In this document: positions 62,607 through 64,000 of the stretch, piece after piece | Position numbering within the stretch: position 1 is the stretch's first letter | Layout of the letters: every line of letters starts with the position of its first letter | Assembly: GCF_004364335.1 (NCBI RefSeq) | Contig: NZ_SOCR01000002.1 | Location: forward strand, 310,001 to 374,000 | Reading direction: 5' to 3' | DNA length: 64,000 nt | Source of the DNA: Pseudomonas graminis | GTDB lineage: Bacteria > Pseudomonadota > Gammaproteobacteria > Pseudomonadales > Pseudomonadaceae | Translations under genes and position numbers: made by a program | The notes under the pieces: model-generated | Told to the model about the DNA's origin: nothing | Databases searched by the model: none | What the model saw: only the letters and a program-made list of their open reading frames with translations

Positions 62607-64000
62607 GCGTGCAAGTCCTCCAGCATCAGTCCGGCGGTGGCTTTGGCCGAACCGATGACACCCGGCACACCGGCGCCCGGGTGTGTGCCGGCGCCGACCA
62701 GGTACAGATTGCTCAGGCTCGCGTCGCGGTTATGGGGGCGGAACCACGCGCTCTGGCGCAGGATCGGCTCAAGGGAAAACGCCGAACCGAGGTGCGCGTT
62801 GAGTTCGCCCTTGAAGTCCTGGGGCGTGAAAATGCGGCTGGTGACCAGGTCCTCGCGCAGGCCCGGCATGTAGTACTTCTCCAGGTACGCGAAGATGCGA
62901 TCGCGGTAGCGCGGCCCCTCCACTTCCCAGTCGATGTCGGCATTGCCTAAGTGCGGTACCGGCGACAGCACGTAATGGCTCGAACAACCCGGCGGCGCCA
63001 GGCTCGGGTCAGTGATGCAGGGTGCATGCAGGTACAGCGAGAAATCCTCGGCCAGCGCCGCGCCCTTGAAAATTTCCTGAATCAGCGCCTTGTAGCGCGG
63101 CCCGAAGCACACGGTGTGGTGCTGCAACTGAGGCTGCGGACGCTTGAGCCCGAAGTGGATGACGAACAGCGAGTTGCTGAAGCGCTTGCCCTTCAACCGC
63201 GCCCCTTCCTTGATCCCGCGCGGATGGCCGCCAAGCAGTTCGGCGTAGGTGTGCATGACGTCAGCATTGGAGGCCACGCAATCGGCGTTGATCTGCCGGC
63301 CATCCTTGAGGCGCACACCTGTCACTCGCTGGGCACTGGTTTCAACGCTGGCAACGTCCGCGTTCAGCTCGACGCGCCCGCCAATGTCTTCAAACAGCTT
63401 GACCATGCCCTGCACCAGCGCACCTGTCCCGCCCTTGGGAAACCACACGCCCCACTGGCGTTCAAGGGCGTGGATCAGCGTGTAAATGGAGGACGTCGCA
63501 AACGGATTCCCGCCCACCAGCAGCGAGTGAAAGGAAAACGCCTGGCGCAGTTTGTCGTCTTCGATGAACTGCGACACCATCGAATACACGCTGCGCCATG
63601 CCTGCAACTTCGCCAGCTGCGGCCCGGCCTGAACCATGTCGCGGAAGGACAGAAACGGCACGGCACCGAGCTTCAGATAGCCCTCCTGAAACACTGCTTT
63701 GGAGTACGCCAGAAAGCGCTGATAACCGGCAACGTCCTTGGGGTTCATCGCCGCGATCTGGGTGTCGAGGGACTGCTGATCGTTGGCGTAATCGAACTTC
63801 GTCCCGTCTTCCCAGCACAGGCGATAGAACGGCGACACCGGCAGCAACTCGACGTAATCCTTGATGGATTTGCCGGCGGCGGTGAACAGCTCTTCGATGG
63901 CGGTCGGGTCGGTAATCACCGTCGGCCCCGCGTCGAAGGTAAAACCCTGATCTTCGTAGACGTAGGCGCGGCCGCCGGGCTTGTCGCGTTTTTCCAGCAA
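62603..64000 (-). CDS. crtI: Phytoene desaturase, partial (N-terminus beyond window)
   Basis: At least 465 residues of a FAD-dependent phytoene desaturase that converts phytoene to lycopene. The frame is open to the last base of the window, so the first ~25-30 residues with the GxGxxG FAD motif lie outside. Visible conserved parts: KPGGRAYVYEDQGFTFDAGP following the FAD site and GSAFSLEPILRQSAWFRPHN. The C-terminal LYLVGAGTHPGAGVPGVIGS is the bacterial CrtI signature. It is coupled to crtB. The missing crtE/crtY genes presumably lie just beyond the right edge. Confidence 0.94.
   Translation of the reverse strand: MLEKRDKPGGRAYVYEDQGFTFDAGPTVITDPTAIEELFTAAGKSIKDYVELLPVSPFYRLCWEDGTKFDYANDQQSLDTQIAAMNPKDVAGYQRFLAYSKAVFQEGYLKLGAVPFLSFRDMVQAGPQLAKLQAWRSVYSMVSQFIEDDKLRQAFSFHSLLVGGNPFATSSIYTLIHALERQWGVWFPKGGTGALVQGMVKLFEDIGGRVELNADVASVETSAQRVTGVRLKDGRQINADCVASNADVMHTYAELLGGHPRGIKEGARLKGKRFSNSLFVIHFGLKRPQPQLQHHTVCFGPRYKALIQEIFKGAALAEDFSLYLHAPCITDPSLAPPGCSSHYVLSPVPHLGNADIDWEVEGPRYRDRIFAYLEKYYMPGLREDLVTSRIFTPQDFKGELNAHLGSAFSLEPILRQSAWFRPHNRDASLSNLYLVGAGTHPGAGVPGVIGSAKATAGLMLEDLHA

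Noticed and set aside
1..64000. tRNA, rRNA, insertion sequences, prophage or toxin-antitoxin genes
   Set aside because: Looked for by eye on both strands; no convincing cloverleaf, rRNA segment, transposase, integrase or TA pair was seen.

Overview
The window is a GC-rich chromosomal segment of a Pseudomonas. The evidence is the gene repertoire (AhpC/AhpF, Gor, GalU, short-type Gnd, CptA, membrane PQQ glucose dehydrogenase, the treZ-malQ-treY/glgA/glgX block) and dense REP/REPIN palindromes of types typical of that genus. The right edge carries carotenoid genes (crtI, crtB and an opposing crtZ). These are uncommon in Pseudomonas and suggest a yellow-pigmented plant-associated lineage of the P. 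graminis / P. lutea kind; this placement is inferred, because no marker gene is present. I see no rRNA, tRNA, transposase, phage gene or CRISPR array.

Layout. 1-10.7 kb: end of an M20 peptidase, then an oxidative-stress and envelope block on the minus strand (galU, gor, a PAS hybrid histidine kinase, ahpC, ahpF). It is bracketed by two inverted DUF1883 paralogues and followed by small lipoprotein/hypothetical genes and alkB. 10.7-16.6 kb: a repeat-filled gap, then the minus-strand operon gnd-zwf-HAD-GH15, which joins glucan/trehalose hydrolysis to the oxidative pentose phosphate branch. 16.9-22.2 kb: a small coiled-coil ORF, cptA, a TerC-CBS membrane protein, a tandemly duplicated REPIN array and a GNAT acetyltransferase. 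22.8-34 kb: the plus-strand glgA-treZ-malQ-treY-DUF2934-glgX cluster for alpha-glucan and trehalose metabolism, with overlapping start/stop codons at two junctions.

34.6-43.5 kb: two small conserved proteins, then a minus-strand operon ackA-xfp-ornithine decarboxylase-adhP. A perfect Anr/FNR box (42739-42752) lies upstream of it and is shared with a divergent 53-codon ORF and a small K+ channel gene. Together these look like an oxygen-limitation energy and acid-balance module. 43.6-51.6 kb: TauE exporter, cupin, GH3-like protein, a lipoprotein, a DJ-1/PfpI protein, a GT2 glycosyltransferase, an Nramp Mn transporter, and an SCO1/PCuAC copper pair. 52-55.2 kb: an overlapping acyl-CoA dehydrogenase / PIG-L deacetylase / NodS-like methyltransferase operon that probably belongs functionally with the GT2 gene at 48 kb, followed by a GNAT gene. 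55.2-61 kb: a lipoprotein, gcd, an SDR, a small protein and a TonB-C-like lipoprotein. 61-64 kb: crtZ, overlapping convergently with crtB, then crtI, which runs off the window.

The two most promising uncharacterised assemblies are the GT2/acyl-CoA dehydrogenase/PIG-L/NodS set, whose chemistry resembles a Nod-factor or thiol-glycoside pathway, and the Anr-box-linked phosphoketolase/acetate kinase/ornithine decarboxylase/ADH/K+-channel module. Start codons were chosen by Shine-Dalgarno sequence and family alignment from memory; no database search was possible.
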